64,000 bases of DNA from A07HB70 sp964512675 (GTDB lineage Archaea > Halobacteriota > Halobacteria > Halobacteriales > Haloferacaceae), in NCBI GenBank assembly GCA_964512675.1, contig CAZEJR010000010.1, positions 10,801-74,800 on the forward strand. Reading direction: 5' to 3'. The notes under the pieces were generated by a model. The model worked only from the letters and a program-made list of their open reading frames with translations, ran no database searches and was not told where the DNA came from. Positions 17,050 to 25,738 of the stretch are shown here, one piece after another (position 1 is the stretch's first letter; each line of letters starts with the position of its first letter). Both the position numbers and the translations under genes were made by a program.

Positions 17050-17766
17050 TCAGGTGGTGCCGAGGTACAGCTCCGCGACCTCCTCGGAGTCGAGGAGGTC
17101 CTGTCCGGTCCCCTCGATGTGGTTCTGTCCCATGTCGAGGACGACCCCGCGGTCGGACTCGCGGAGCGCGCGTCGGGCGTTCTGCTCGACCATCAGGATC
17201 GGCGTGCCGGCGCCGTTGATCTCCGCGATCCGCTCGAAGACGTCGTCGATGAGCTTCGGCGCGAGACCGGCAGAGGGCTCGTCGAGGATCAGAAGGTCCG
17301 GGTCGAGCATCAGCGCGGTTGCCATCGCGACCATCTGCTGTTGTCCGCCGCTGAGCGACCCGACCGTCTGGGAGAGACGCTCGCGCAACACCGGGAACTG
17401 CTCGAACACCGCCTCGACGCGCTCGTCGAAGTCGAACCAGTCCTCGTCCTCGGCGGCCCACGCACCCATCCGCAGGTTCTCGCGGATCGTCAGGTCGCCG
17501 AACACGTTGTCGTCCTGCGGGACGTAGCAGATGCCGTGGTCGACCACCCGTTCGGGCGGGAGATGCGTGATGTCCTCGCCGTCGAACGCGATCTCGCCCT
17601 CCCAGGTGTCGACGATGCCGACGACGGTCTTGAGCAGCGTCGACTTCCCGGCACCGTTCGGCCCGATGACACAGACCATCTCATCCGCGGAGACCGAGAG
17701 GTCGACGCCGTCGAGGATGCGCGCGTCACCGTAGCCGCTGACGACGTCCCTGGCCTCGAGGAGCAT
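17050..17766 (-). CDS. livF: LIV-type ABC importer ATPase LivF
   Basis: 238 aa. Walker A GPNGAGKS at about residues 35-42, Q-loop in YVPQDDNVF, signature LSGGQQQM, Walker B LLILDEPSAGL and switch His replaced by the VEQNA motif typical of LivF. Size and motifs match the second ATPase of branched-chain amino-acid (hydrophobic amino-acid, HAAT) importers. Its ATG overlaps the livG stop, so the two are translationally coupled. Confidence 0.92.
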   Translation of the reverse strand: MLLEARDVVSGYGDARILDGVDLSVSADEMVCVIGPNGAGKSTLLKTVVGIVDTWEGEIAFDGEDITHLPPERVVDHGICYVPQDDNVFGDLTIRENLRMGAWAAEDEDWFDFDERVEAVFEQFPVLRERLSQTVGSLSGGQQQMVAMATALMLDPDLLILDEPSAGLAPKLIDDVFERIAEINGAGTPILMVEQNARRALRESDRGVVLDMGQNHIEGTGQDLLDSEEVAELYLGTT

Positions 17767-18530
17767 CAGACCTCACCTCCCAGATACGCCTCCAGCATGC
17801 GCTCGTCGGACTGGACCTCCTCGGGGGTGCCCATCGACAGCACCGCGCCGTTGTGCATCCCGACGACGGTGTCTGCGACCCGCATCACGGCGTCGATGTC
17901 GTGCTCGACGAACAGGAAGGTCATGTTGCGCTGGTCCCGGAGCTCGAGGATCCGCTCGAGCAGGCGGTCGCTCAGGTCGGGGTTGATCCCCGCCATCGGC
18001 TCGTCCAAGAGGAGCAGGTCGGGGTCGGCCATCAGCGACCGACCGAGCTCGAGGAGCTTCCGCTGACCGCCAGAGAGGTTGCCGGCGTACTCGTCGCGGA
18101 GCTCCCACAGCTCGAGCAGCTGTAGCAGCTCCTCGGCCTGGTCGCGCTGGTCTGCCTCGAACGCGCTCGTGCCGCCGATGCCGAGCGCCGAGGTCACCGC
18201 GCGCTCGCCCGGGTGGCCCTGTGCCGCCAGCAGCATGTTCTGCATCACCGACATCCCGGTGAGCTCCTGTGCGATCTGGAAGGTCCGGATCATCCCCTCA
18301 CGGGCGCGCGCGTCCGGCGAGAGGTCGGTGACGTCCTCGCCGTCGAACTCGACGGTGCCCTCGTCGGGGGTGTGAAAGCCCGTCAGGAGCCGGAAGGTGG
18401 TCGACTTGCCGGCGCCGTTCGGGCCGATGACGCCGACGATCTCGTTCCGGTCGACGTCGAAGCTCACGTCCTCGACGGCGACGATACCGCCGAACGTCTT
18501 CCGCAGGCCGTCGACGCTGAGCAGCGTCAT
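17766..18530 (-). CDS. livG: LIV-type ABC importer ATPase LivG
   Basis: 254 aa from the ATG at 18530. Walker A GPNGAGKST at about residue 36, FQIAQELTGMSV, signature NLSGGQRKLLELGR, Walker B LLLLDEPMAGINP and switch His in FVEHDIDAVM. The NP after AGIN and the length are diagnostic for LivG. Overlaps the livH stop by 4 nt. It pairs with LivF to power uptake through the LivH/LivM channel. Confidence 0.92.
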   Translation of the reverse strand: MTLLSVDGLRKTFGGIVAVEDVSFDVDRNEIVGVIGPNGAGKSTTFRLLTGFHTPDEGTVEFDGEDVTDLSPDARAREGMIRTFQIAQELTGMSVMQNMLLAAQGHPGERAVTSALGIGGTSAFEADQRDQAEELLQLLELWELRDEYAGNLSGGQRKLLELGRSLMADPDLLLLDEPMAGINPDLSDRLLERILELRDQRNMTFLFVEHDIDAVMRVADTVVGMHNGAVLSMGTPEEVQSDERMLEAYLGGEV

Positions 18531-19390
18531 CGGGTCGCCTCCCCGAACAGGCCGTCCGGGCGGAGCAGCAGACCGACGATGAGCGCCGCCAGCGCGACGG
18601 CGAACTTGTACTCCGACGGGATGACGACCACGCTCGCCTCCTGGAGGATACCGATCGCGAACCCGCCGGCGACGGCGCCCTTCGGGTCGCCGATGCCGCC
18701 GAGGATCGTCGCCGCGAAGATCGGGATCAGCGCGGTAAAGCCCATGTTCGGGCGGATCTGTGCGTCGAGGCCGAGCATGATCCCGCCGAGGCCGGCGATC
18801 GCGCCGCCGGCGATCCAGACGTACAGCACCAGTCGCTCGGTGTCGACGCCGCGGATGCGCGTGAGCGTCCGGTCGTCGGAGGCGGCACGCATCGCGATCC
18901 CGATCCGGGTGCGCCGGAGCAGGACGTAGACGGCAGTCAGGAGCAGGAGGCTGGCGACGATGATCGAGACCTGTTCGACGCTGTACCGGACGCCGAACAG
19001 GCTCGGATTTGCCTCCATCGGCACGTCGTAGAAGTTCCCGCTCGGCCCCCATATCGCCCGTATCAGGTTCCTGATAAAGAAGGCGACGCCGATAGACACG
19101 ATCAGCAGGGTGACCGGGCTGCTGGTACGGAAGTGCTCGAAGACCACCTTGTCGAGGAGGACGGCCCCGGCGGCCATCCCGCCGACGCCGGCGGCGATCG
19201 CCACCGCGAGCGGCAGTCCCATCTGGGCGTTCACCGCGAACGCGATGTACGCCCCGGTCGCCATGTAGTCGCCGTAGGCGATGTTGATGAAGTTCAGGAT
19301 GCCGAAGATGAGCGTCAGCCCCAGCGCGGAGACGGAGATGATGCTCCCGACGACGACGCCGTTCCAGACGAACTGTGGGTCGAGGACCAT
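18527..19390 (-). CDS. livH: LIV-type ABC importer permease LivH
   Basis: 287 aa, about eight membrane helices. Family blocks: GVVVGSIISVSALGLTLIFG near the N terminus, NFINIAYGDYMATGAY, and GLGGIMLGLDAQIRPNMG before the last helices; the cytoplasmic EAA-like loop is around TRIGIAMRAASDDRT. It forms the channel with LivM. The ATG at 19390 adjoins the livM stop at 19391. Confidence 0.92.
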   Translation of the reverse strand: MVLDPQFVWNGVVVGSIISVSALGLTLIFGILNFINIAYGDYMATGAYIAFAVNAQMGLPLAVAIAAGVGGMAAGAVLLDKVVFEHFRTSSPVTLLIVSIGVAFFIRNLIRAIWGPSGNFYDVPMEANPSLFGVRYSVEQVSIIVASLLLLTAVYVLLRRTRIGIAMRAASDDRTLTRIRGVDTERLVLYVWIAGGAIAGLGGIMLGLDAQIRPNMGFTALIPIFAATILGGIGDPKGAVAGGFAIGILQEASVVVIPSEYKFAVALAALIVGLLLRPDGLFGEATR

Positions 19391-20350
19391 CTACTCCCCC
19401 TCCGAGGTGCCGGCCTGGAGCCGTTCGGCGTTGCCGAGCAGTCCCTCCGGTCGGTAGTAGAGGACGACGACGAGAACGACCCCGACGACCATCAGCCGGA
19501 TGTACGACAGCTGGTCGGAGAACGGGACCGACCCGGGGATGAACCGGGTGATCTGCCGCAGGAGGACGATGACCACGGCGCCGACGACCGCGCCGGCGTA
19601 GCTCCCGGCGCCGCCGATGATCACCGCCGCCCAGATCAGGAAGGTGATGCTCGGCAGGAACATCACGGGCGAGATGGCGTAGATGTAGTGCGCCCACAGC
19701 GTCCCGGCGAGGCCGGCGACGCCCGCCCCGATGGCGAACGACTTCAGCTTGAACTGCGTGACGTCCTTGCCCAGCGCCAGCGCCACGTCGTCGTTCTCGC
19801 GAATCGCGTGGAGCACCCGGCCGAACGGACCCTTCGACATCCGCTCGAACAGGAGGTACGTGACACCGACGAGTCCCCAGACCAGGAGGAAGTAGAAGGC
19901 GTCGTAGCTTATCGGCAGGGTCGCCACCGTCGACTCCATCGGTCGGGGGATGTTCTTCAGCGTCTGTGCGCCCGTGGTGAGCCACGCCTCGTTGTGGATG
20001 ACCAGCCGGACGAGTTCGGCGGAACTCAGCGTCACCATCGCGAGGTAGTCGCCCTCCAGCCGGACGCTCGTCGTCGCGATGAGGAAGCCGAGGGCGGCGG
20101 CCAGCACCGTCCCGACGACCATCCCGACCACGATCGGGAGGTCGAACCCGACCACCCGTTCGGCCAGCAGTCCAGCCTCCGGGACCGGCGTGGTGAGGAT
20201 CGCCGACGCGTACGCGCCGACCGCGAAGAAGGCCGCGTGCGCGAAGTTCAACAGGCCGGTGTCGCCCCAGTGCATGTTCATACCGATCGCCAGCAGGGCG
20301 TACACCCCTGCGATGATGCCGACGACCAAGAGGAGGTCTAGTAGTGCCAT
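19391..20350 (-). CDS. livM: LIV-type ABC importer permease LivM
   Basis: 319 aa, eight to ten membrane helices. Contains MHWGDTGLLNFAHAAFFAVG at about residues 27-46, GFLIATTSVRLEGDYLAMVT and the coupling loop FGRVLHAIRENDDVALALG, all LivM features. Same operon as livH/G/F. The 103 nt between it and livJ contain no gene; they may allow different levels of binding protein and permease. Confidence 0.92.
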   Translation of the reverse strand: MALLDLLLVVGIIAGVYALLAIGMNMHWGDTGLLNFAHAAFFAVGAYASAILTTPVPEAGLLAERVVGFDLPIVVGMVVGTVLAAALGFLIATTSVRLEGDYLAMVTLSSAELVRLVIHNEAWLTTGAQTLKNIPRPMESTVATLPISYDAFYFLLVWGLVGVTYLLFERMSKGPFGRVLHAIRENDDVALALGKDVTQFKLKSFAIGAGVAGLAGTLWAHYIYAISPVMFLPSITFLIWAAVIIGGAGSYAGAVVGAVVIVLLRQITRFIPGSVPFSDQLSYIRLMVVGVVLVVVLYYRPEGLLGNAERLQAGTSEGE

Positions 20351-20453
20351 TTGCGGTGTCGTGTGTCTGACGACCGTGTCGTGTTCGTGCTCATTGAATG
20401 TTGATGAACGTCCGCGATTGTCGCCCGCGAGACGGGCGGGCCGTCCGGGGGCG

Positions 20454-21791
20454 TTACGCGGTCAGCTCGTCCGCCGAGAACGTCGCCAGCTCGACCCAGC
20501 TCGTGTCGCTGACCTCCAGCACCGAGAACGGCCCGACGGGGTCGCCGTCGTCGTCGAAGTCCTGCGGGTTCGAGGCGCCCTGGTAGTTGATCTCGTTGCC
20601 GGCCTCGAGTTCGGACTTGCCCTCGGCGAACGTCGAAACCTCCGTGCCGTCCGGGCGGGCGACCGGGTTGACGTTCTGTGTGATCGTCTCACGGTCTGCC
20701 GCGCCGCCCCGCACCGCCGCGAGCGCGATGAGGTTCATCGCGTCGTAGCCGGCGGCGCCGAAGGTGCCCGGGGCCTCGCCGTGGAGGTCACGGTGGCGCT
20801 GCTCGAACTGGTCGAACGCCGGGCCGGGCGCGGGCGCCTGGCCGAAGATCGGGCCCTCCGCCATCGCGTCGGGGCCGACGCGCTCGACGAAGTCGGGCGT
20901 CAGCACGTCGTTCCCGAGGAACAGCGGGATGTCGGCGCCCGCCTCGAAGTAGTTCTGCATGAACAGCGCCGACACCTCGGTGCCGGCGGTCATCGAGATG
21001 ACGTCCGGGTCCGAGTCGATGATCTCCTGCACCTCGCTGCGGTAGGAGTCGGCGTTGATCTCGAGCGGGACGTCGGCCACCTGCTCGCCGCCCTGTCCGG
21101 TGAAGTAGTCCGCGACCGAGGCCGAGAACGACTGCGAGCCCTTGTCGTTCTTGTATGTCACCGCCATCTGCGAGAAGCCCTCGTCGAGCGCGTACTGGCC
21201 CTGCGCGCGGCCGGCGATGGAGTCGCTCGGGACCGTCCGCCAGAGGTACTCGTCGGGACCGCCGACGTCGTCCATCTGGATCGTCCCGGCGGAGACCGAG
21301 AGCGTCGGGAGCTGCGCGTCACTGATCGGCTGAAACAGGTTCGGGATAACCGAACTCGACGGGCCGAGCATCGCGACCACGCCGGCCTCGTCGAGCGTCG
21401 TGAACCCGGAGACCGCCGCCTGCGGCGTCGTCTCGGTGTCCTGCTCGTTGATCTCCACCGTTCGGCCCATGATCGTCTCCTCGTTTATCGACTGGAGCGC
21501 CACGTCCCGGCCGCGGGCGGCGTTCGGGCCGACCCAGCCGAGCCCCTGGCTGAACGGTGCGAGTGTGCCGACGGGGATCGGCTCGCTCTCCATGTCGCCG
21601 CTGGACCCGCCCGAACTGTCCGTGTCCTCCATGTCCGAGCTGTCGGTGTCCTCCATGTCCGACCCGTCGGAGCCGTCTGACCCGTCGGAGCCGCCGGAAC
21701 CACCCGACCCGGAACAGCCAGCCAGCCCGACGATGCCTCCGATACCAACAGCCTCGACGAATCGACGCCGCGGGATACGTCCATCTGACAT
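20454..21791 (-). CDS. LIV-type ABC importer substrate-binding lipoprotein
   Basis: 445 aa. Tat-type signal with twin arginine (RIPRRRFVEAVG) and lipobox LAGC at about residues 22-25, giving a lipid-anchored extracellular protein. Residues about 26-68 are a low-complexity Gly/Ser/Asp linker in which DMEDTDSS occurs twice. The rest is a periplasmic-binding type 1 fold (IPVGTLAPFSQGLGWVGPN at the start). Leu/Ile/Val, other hydrophobic amino acids, short amides or urea are all possible ligands for this class; the ligand cannot be read here. First gene of the liv operon. Confidence 0.9.
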   Translation of the reverse strand: MSDGRIPRRRFVEAVGIGGIVGLAGCSGSGGSGGSDGSDGSDGSDMEDTDSSDMEDTDSSGGSSGDMESEPIPVGTLAPFSQGLGWVGPNAARGRDVALQSINEETIMGRTVEINEQDTETTPQAAVSGFTTLDEAGVVAMLGPSSSVIPNLFQPISDAQLPTLSVSAGTIQMDDVGGPDEYLWRTVPSDSIAGRAQGQYALDEGFSQMAVTYKNDKGSQSFSASVADYFTGQGGEQVADVPLEINADSYRSEVQEIIDSDPDVISMTAGTEVSALFMQNYFEAGADIPLFLGNDVLTPDFVERVGPDAMAEGPIFGQAPAPGPAFDQFEQRHRDLHGEAPGTFGAAGYDAMNLIALAAVRGGAADRETITQNVNPVARPDGTEVSTFAEGKSELEAGNEINYQGASNPQDFDDDGDPVGPFSVLEVSDTSWVELATFSADELTA

Positions 21792-21814
21792 AGTACAGAC
21801 TGAACAGCGCTCTC

Positions 21815-21835
21815 AGTATTATAAATATTTATGAT
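21815..21835 (-). promoter_or_regulatory. Promoter of the liv operon
   Basis: The complement of tattataaatatttatgat is a strong AT-rich block about 25-45 nt before the livJ ATG at 21791, the clearest TATA region in the window. On the minus strand it contains aaatatttataata. Partly palindromic, so an operator role is possible. Confidence 0.7.
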
Positions 21836-22002
21836 TATCGTTCGGAGCTAGCAGGATCTGACCCGTCGAGGGCGTCTCGGCAGTCGGCGCACGGAGAGTC
21901 GTCGGGCGGACCACGACCCCACGGACCGCGCAGCCGCGCCCGGCGCGCCGTCCCCGTGGGTCGACGCCGGGGGGCCCCATCGCCTCGCCCGGCAGCCGGC
22001 GC

Positions 22003-22548
22003 TCACCACGGCTCCGGCTTCAGCCCCAGTCCGTACGCCGCGGCGTTTGTCGCGACGTGGAGCAGGGGCGTCGCGACGATGACGACGGCGAGCGCGACGG
22101 GCGAGAACGTCCCGAGCGTCCACGCGGGGGCGACGAGCGCCGCCAGCGCGAGCGCCCCGACGAGGAAGTCGAGCTGGTCGAGGCCCGGGACCGCGGCGCC
22201 GCGCTCGCGGCGTAGCCGGCGCTTGGCGAACGAGGCGACGACGTCGCCGAGCATCGCGCCGGCCGCGAGGCCGACCGCGACCCGGAGCGGAAAGCCCGCG
22301 AGGGAGACGCCGAAGCTGTCGGCGGCAGCCGGGCGCACGAGGTTCAGCGCGCCGGCGACGGCCAGTCCCGCCCCGGTGCCGACGGCGGTGCCGCGCCACG
22401 TCTTTCCGTCGCCGAGGAGCCGCCGTCCGTCGAGCGTCCGGCCGCCGTCGACCGGCGGACCGCCGCCGAACAGGACGGCGGCGTTGTTCGGGACGTACGC
22501 GGGGAGCACCGCCCACAGCGCCCCGACGACGACCGCCAGCATGTCCAT
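22003..22548 (-). CDS. carS: CDP-archaeol synthase CarS
   Basis: 181 aa, five predicted membrane helices. Catalytic block GRRLLGDGKTWRG at about residues 41-53, preceded by PAYVPNNAAVLFGGG, and a later GAMLGDVVASFAKRR. CarS transfers CMP from CTP to digeranylgeranylglyceryl phosphate, giving the activated precursor for polar archaeal lipids. Family length is about 170-180, so the gene is complete. Its promoter probably lies in the 3' end of the upstream oxidoreductase gene. Confidence 0.93.
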   Translation of the reverse strand: MDMLAVVVGALWAVLPAYVPNNAAVLFGGGPPVDGGRTLDGRRLLGDGKTWRGTAVGTGAGLAVAGALNLVRPAAADSFGVSLAGFPLRVAVGLAAGAMLGDVVASFAKRRLRRERGAAVPGLDQLDFLVGALALAALVAPAWTLGTFSPVALAVVIVATPLLHVATNAAAYGLGLKPEPW

Positions 22549-22573
22549 ACCGCGTGTGTGGCGGGACCGGCTC

Positions 22574-23623
22574 TTAGCCCCGGCGGTCCGATACGGGGAT
22601 CTCCTCGCCCGTCGCCAGCCCGGACCGCACGGCTGCGTGGAGCCGCGCCGCCCCGGCGACCCAGTCGCCGGCGACGTAGAGGTCGTGGTCGGCGGCGTCG
22701 GCGACGGGGCCGGGTGCGACGCCGTCGTCCGGGAGCGCGTGGCGCCAGAACTGGTGGTCGGTCCACGCCGGGTCCGCGAGGCGGTCGTCGTCGACGACGC
22801 GGGCGGCGTGGTCGGCGAGCGCCGCGGTCGCCGCCGCCGGGTCGGCGTCGGCGTGGGCGACGGACCACTCGGGGTTGGCCTGGACGACGAGTACCGTCTG
22901 GCCTTCGGGGACGTGTCCCGGCTTCCGCTCCTCGCGGGATATCCACCCGACCTCGTGCTCCTTGTCGACGTTCACCAGTCCGTAGTACGGGCGGTCGAGG
23001 CGGAACTCGTAGCCGAGGACGCCCGTGTAGATCGAGCGGTACGGCACCGCCCCGGCGGCGTCGGCGAGCGCCCCGGTCGTCGCCGTCGGGTCGGCGGCGC
23101 GCAGGAGACGTTCGGTCTGTGGCGCCGGCGGCGTCAGCAGGAGGGCGTCGAACGGTCCCCACTCGTCGCCGTCGTCGCCGACGACGCGCCAGCGGTCCGC
23201 CGACCGGCGCAGCCGCCGCGCCCTGACCCTGTGTTCGACGCGCGCACCGGTCCCGTCGAGCAGCCGGTCACCGAGCGTCGAGAGGCCGGTTCGGTAGCTC
23301 CGCCTCCGCTCGTCGTCGTCCCGGCCCGGCGACACGGCCCCCGACTCGTCGAAGACGTGGATCGACCCGTCGACCTCGACCAGTCCCCGACCGTCGAGGG
23401 CGTCGCGAACGAGTTCGACGACACCCTCGTCGTCGTCTTTCAGGTAGTTCGCGCCGTAGTCGTAGGTGATCCGGTGTCCGTCGTACTCCCGGGTCCGGGA
23501 CGCCGCGCGCCCGCAGACGACGTTCGACTTCTCGAGCACCGTGACGGTCACACCGCGGTCCGTGAGTGTCCGCGCGGCGGCGGCGCCCGCCGCGCCCGCG
23601 CCGACGATGCCGACGTGTGTCAC
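22574..23623 (-). CDS. NAD(P)/FAD-dependent oxidoreductase (renalase/amine-oxidase-like)
   Basis: 349 aa from a GTG at 23623 (VTHVGIVGAGAAGAAAA); the 91 codons open upstream are not family-like. N-terminal Rossmann motif GAGAAGAAAART with the second-strand acid in VTVLEKSN, a GANYLKDD block near residue 55, and the C-terminal FAD-closing segment DLYVAGDWVAGAARLHAAVRSG. Substrate unknown. It is divergent from the DUF5789/adk pair. Confidence 0.82.
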   Translation of the reverse strand: MTHVGIVGAGAAGAAAARTLTDRGVTVTVLEKSNVVCGRAASRTREYDGHRITYDYGANYLKDDDEGVVELVRDALDGRGLVEVDGSIHVFDESGAVSPGRDDDERRRSYRTGLSTLGDRLLDGTGARVEHRVRARRLRRSADRWRVVGDDGDEWGPFDALLLTPPAPQTERLLRAADPTATTGALADAAGAVPYRSIYTGVLGYEFRLDRPYYGLVNVDKEHEVGWISREERKPGHVPEGQTVLVVQANPEWSVAHADADPAAATAALADHAARVVDDDRLADPAWTDHQFWRHALPDDGVAPGPVADAADHDLYVAGDWVAGAARLHAAVRSGLATGEEIPVSDRRG

Positions 23624-23810
23624 AGAGATGCGTCGGGCCGCAGCGGGGAAAAGGAGGCGGTCGGGCCGACGACTCCGGGAGCCGGGGCTGTCACGCGGCT
23701 GCGCCCGGGTCCCGGCCCGACGTCGTGGAGAGATCACGGGATACGGTACCGACTGCCGAACGCCTGATCCGTCTGTGGTGTTTATGTTGATCGACGGTGA
23801 TACCGGAGGC

Positions 23811-24095
23811 ATGCGACTCCCGGAGACGCGCGACCTGTTCAGCAGACGTGTCTCGTTCCCGACCACGGCGGAGACGGTCCGGAGCGAGATCGGCAACGTG
23901 TCGCTCGAGGCGCCGATGGGCGACGAGGAGACGATCGGCGAGGTGCTGTCCCGGTGTCCGCACGAGGAGTTCGAGAACGCCGACGCGCTGTACGACGCGC
24001 TCGTGACGTTCGTCGGCGACGCCTACGTCGGCCGGAAGTTCTACGACGACCGCGGCTCGCAGGGCGGGATGGACGACGAGGAGGTGTCGTTCTGA
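23811..24095 (+). CDS. DUF5789-family protein
   Basis: 94 aa. The opening MRLPETRDLFSRRVSFPT and the block MGDEETIGEVLSRCP are typical of a short Halobacteria family of unknown function. An in-frame ATG nine codons upstream (23784) is possible but lacks family similarity. The stop overlaps the start of the adenylate kinase gene (tgATG), so the two are coupled. No membrane or metal motif. Confidence 0.75.
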   Translation: MRLPETRDLFSRRVSFPTTAETVRSEIGNVSLEAPMGDEETIGEVLSRCPHEEFENADALYDALVTFVGDAYVGRKFYDDRGSQGGMDDEEVSF

Positions 24096-24649
24096 TGGGT
24101 GTCACGCTCGTCTCCGGCGTCCCCGGCGTCGGTGCCTCGACGGTGTGCGAGACGACCCGACGCCGCCTCGACGACGACTACCAGCTGATCAACTTCCGGG
24201 ACGTGATGCTGGAACAGGCCGCGGCACGCGGGCTCGCGACGCAGCGCGACGACCTGCCGCGGCTGACGGCCCGCGAGACGCGACGGCTCCAGCGACGGGC
24301 CGGCGAGTACGTCGCCGACCGGAGCCAGGTTCGCGACGTCCTGCTCAACACCTACCTCGCGGTCGAGACGGAGGACGGCTACCTACCGGGGCTGACGAGC
24401 GACGCCTTCGACGGCGTCGCCCCCGACCGGTTCGTCGTTCTCGAGGCCGCGCCGGAGACGGTCGTCGAGCGGCGCCGCGAGAGCGACCGTCCACACGACG
24501 ACAGCGCCCGCGAGGTGCGGTTCCAGCAGGAGCTCAACCGGACGGCGACCGTCGAGTTCGCAGCCGACACCGGGGCACCGGTGCGACACGTCGAGAACGA
24601 GGGGTCGGTGGAGGACGCGGCGGCGGACCTGACGGCTGCGCTCCGCTGA
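24095..24649 (+). CDS. adkA: AdkA-type archaeal adenylate kinase
   Basis: 184 aa. Archaeal AdkA architecture: P-loop region VSGVPGVGASTV at about residues 6-17, INFRDVML, LTARETRRLQRRAGEY, GYLPGL near 90 and VVLEAAPETVVERR. These match AdkA, which interconverts AMP, ATP and ADP. The P-loop has Ala where the Walker A Lys is expected (GVGAST in place of GVGKST), so activity may be altered. Small deviations are known in this family, as I recall for methanococcal AdkA. Confidence 0.75.
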   Translation: MGVTLVSGVPGVGASTVCETTRRRLDDDYQLINFRDVMLEQAAARGLATQRDDLPRLTARETRRLQRRAGEYVADRSQVRDVLLNTYLAVETEDGYLPGLTSDAFDGVAPDRFVVLEAAPETVVERRRESDRPHDDSAREVRFQQELNRTATVEFAADTGAPVRHVENEGSVEDAAADLTAALR

Positions 24650-24793
24650 TCAGGGCTCGTCGTACTCGTCGACGAGCTCCTTCGTCCGTCGCCGCCGCTG
24701 TACGTAGCCGTGCGCGACGAGGACGACGACAGTGACGAATATCACCGACTGGAGGCTCAGGAGCGCGACGAACTCTGCCGTCACTTCGGACAC
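24650..24793 (-). CDS. 47-residue single-pass membrane protein
   Basis: Read by hand on the minus strand: GTG start at 24793, TGA at 24650. Sequence blocks are MSEVTAEFVALLSLQSVIFV, TVVVLVAHGYVQ, RRRRTKELVDEYDEP. One clear membrane helix at about residues 8-29, then a basic stop-transfer cluster RRRR and an acidic tail, so the C terminus should face the cytosol. It runs convergently with adkA, one base apart. Short but well formed; other haloarchaea have similar small proteins in many contexts. No function can be given. Confidence 0.6.
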   Translation of the reverse strand: MSEVTAEFVALLSLQSVIFVTVVVLVAHGYVQRRRRTKELVDEYDEP

Positions 24794-24891
24794 GTTCGAT
24801 CACGGCGGTCGAGCCTGATAGAAGTTCCGGGCGGAGCCCGCCGGCGTCCGGCCCACGCCAGCCTTACGCCCACGCCGTCCGGCCGACGGGT

Positions 24892-25593
24892 GTGACGGGT
24901 GTCGACCTCCACGACGACCTCGGCGGACAGGTCGCGCTTGTGACGGGCGCGACACGGGGTATCGGAGCACAGATCGCAGCCGACCTCGCCGACCTCGGCG
25001 CGACGATGTACGCCGGTGCACGCGACCCGACCGACGTCGACGCGCCGGACCAGCAGCCGGTCCGGCTAGACGTGACCGACGACGACGAGGTCGCCGCGGC
25101 GCTCGACCAGATCCGCGGTGAGACCGGACGGCTCGACGTCCTCGTGAACAACGCAGGGGTGTTCGAGCGCGCCGGCCCGCTCCACGAGACGCCGGTGGAC
25201 GCCGTCGACCGGACGGTCGCGGTGAACCTCCGCGGCCCGGTGGTCGTGACCCGGGGTGCCCTGCCGCTCCTCCTCGAGACCGACCGCCCGCGGGTCGTCA
25301 CGCTCTCGTCTGGACTCGGGCGCTACACCGAGGGCGAGATGGGCAGCGGCTACCCGGCCTACCGGGTCTCGAAGGTCGGCGTCGGCGGGCTGACGGCGTA
25401 CCTCGACGCCGAGTACGGCGACGACGGGCTGCTCGCGAGCGCGGTCAGTCCCGGCTGGGTTCGGACCGAGATGGGCGGGTCGGAGGCACCCCGGAGTGTC
25501 GCCGAGGGCGCGGACACGCCCGTCTGGCTCGCGCGGATGCGCGACGGCCCGGGAGGACGGCTCTGGAGGGACCGCGAGGTCGTGTCGTGGTGA
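24892..25593 (+). CDS. Short-chain dehydrogenase/reductase
   Basis: 233 aa, GTG start. Classical SDR: cofactor motif TGATRGIG at residues 18-25, NNAG near 88, and active-site Ser/Tyr/Lys with YRVSK near 156-160, followed by SPGWVRTEMGG. The second-strand sequence GARDPT suggests NADP. It should reduce or oxidise an alcohol/ketone; the substrate is unknown. Separated by 145 nt from pyrE and probably transcribed on its own. Confidence 0.85.
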   Translation: MTGVDLHDDLGGQVALVTGATRGIGAQIAADLADLGATMYAGARDPTDVDAPDQQPVRLDVTDDDEVAAALDQIRGETGRLDVLVNNAGVFERAGPLHETPVDAVDRTVAVNLRGPVVVTRGALPLLLETDRPRVVTLSSGLGRYTEGEMGSGYPAYRVSKVGVGGLTAYLDAEYGDDGLLASAVSPGWVRTEMGGSEAPRSVAEGADTPVWLARMRDGPGGRLWRDREVVSW

Positions 25594-25738
25594 GCGCGCC
25601 GCGAGCGGACGGTCCGGGGCGCGACGCGGAGAGCGACGCGACCCGCGGAGCCCCGGGCACGGACCGCTCTGGGCCGCGTGGCTCCCGGCGGACCGGCGGA
25701 CCGGCGGAATTAATCCCTCGGCGACGGCCAACGGAACT

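Noticed and set aside
20351..20453. Possible regulatory RNA or attenuator between livM and livJ
   Set aside because: GC-rich with short inverted repeats only; no strong stem or T-run.
23635..23810. Start of the DUF5789 gene at the upstream ATG (23784)
   Set aside because: The extra residues MLIDGDTGG are not family-like, and the ATG at 23811 gives the conserved opening.
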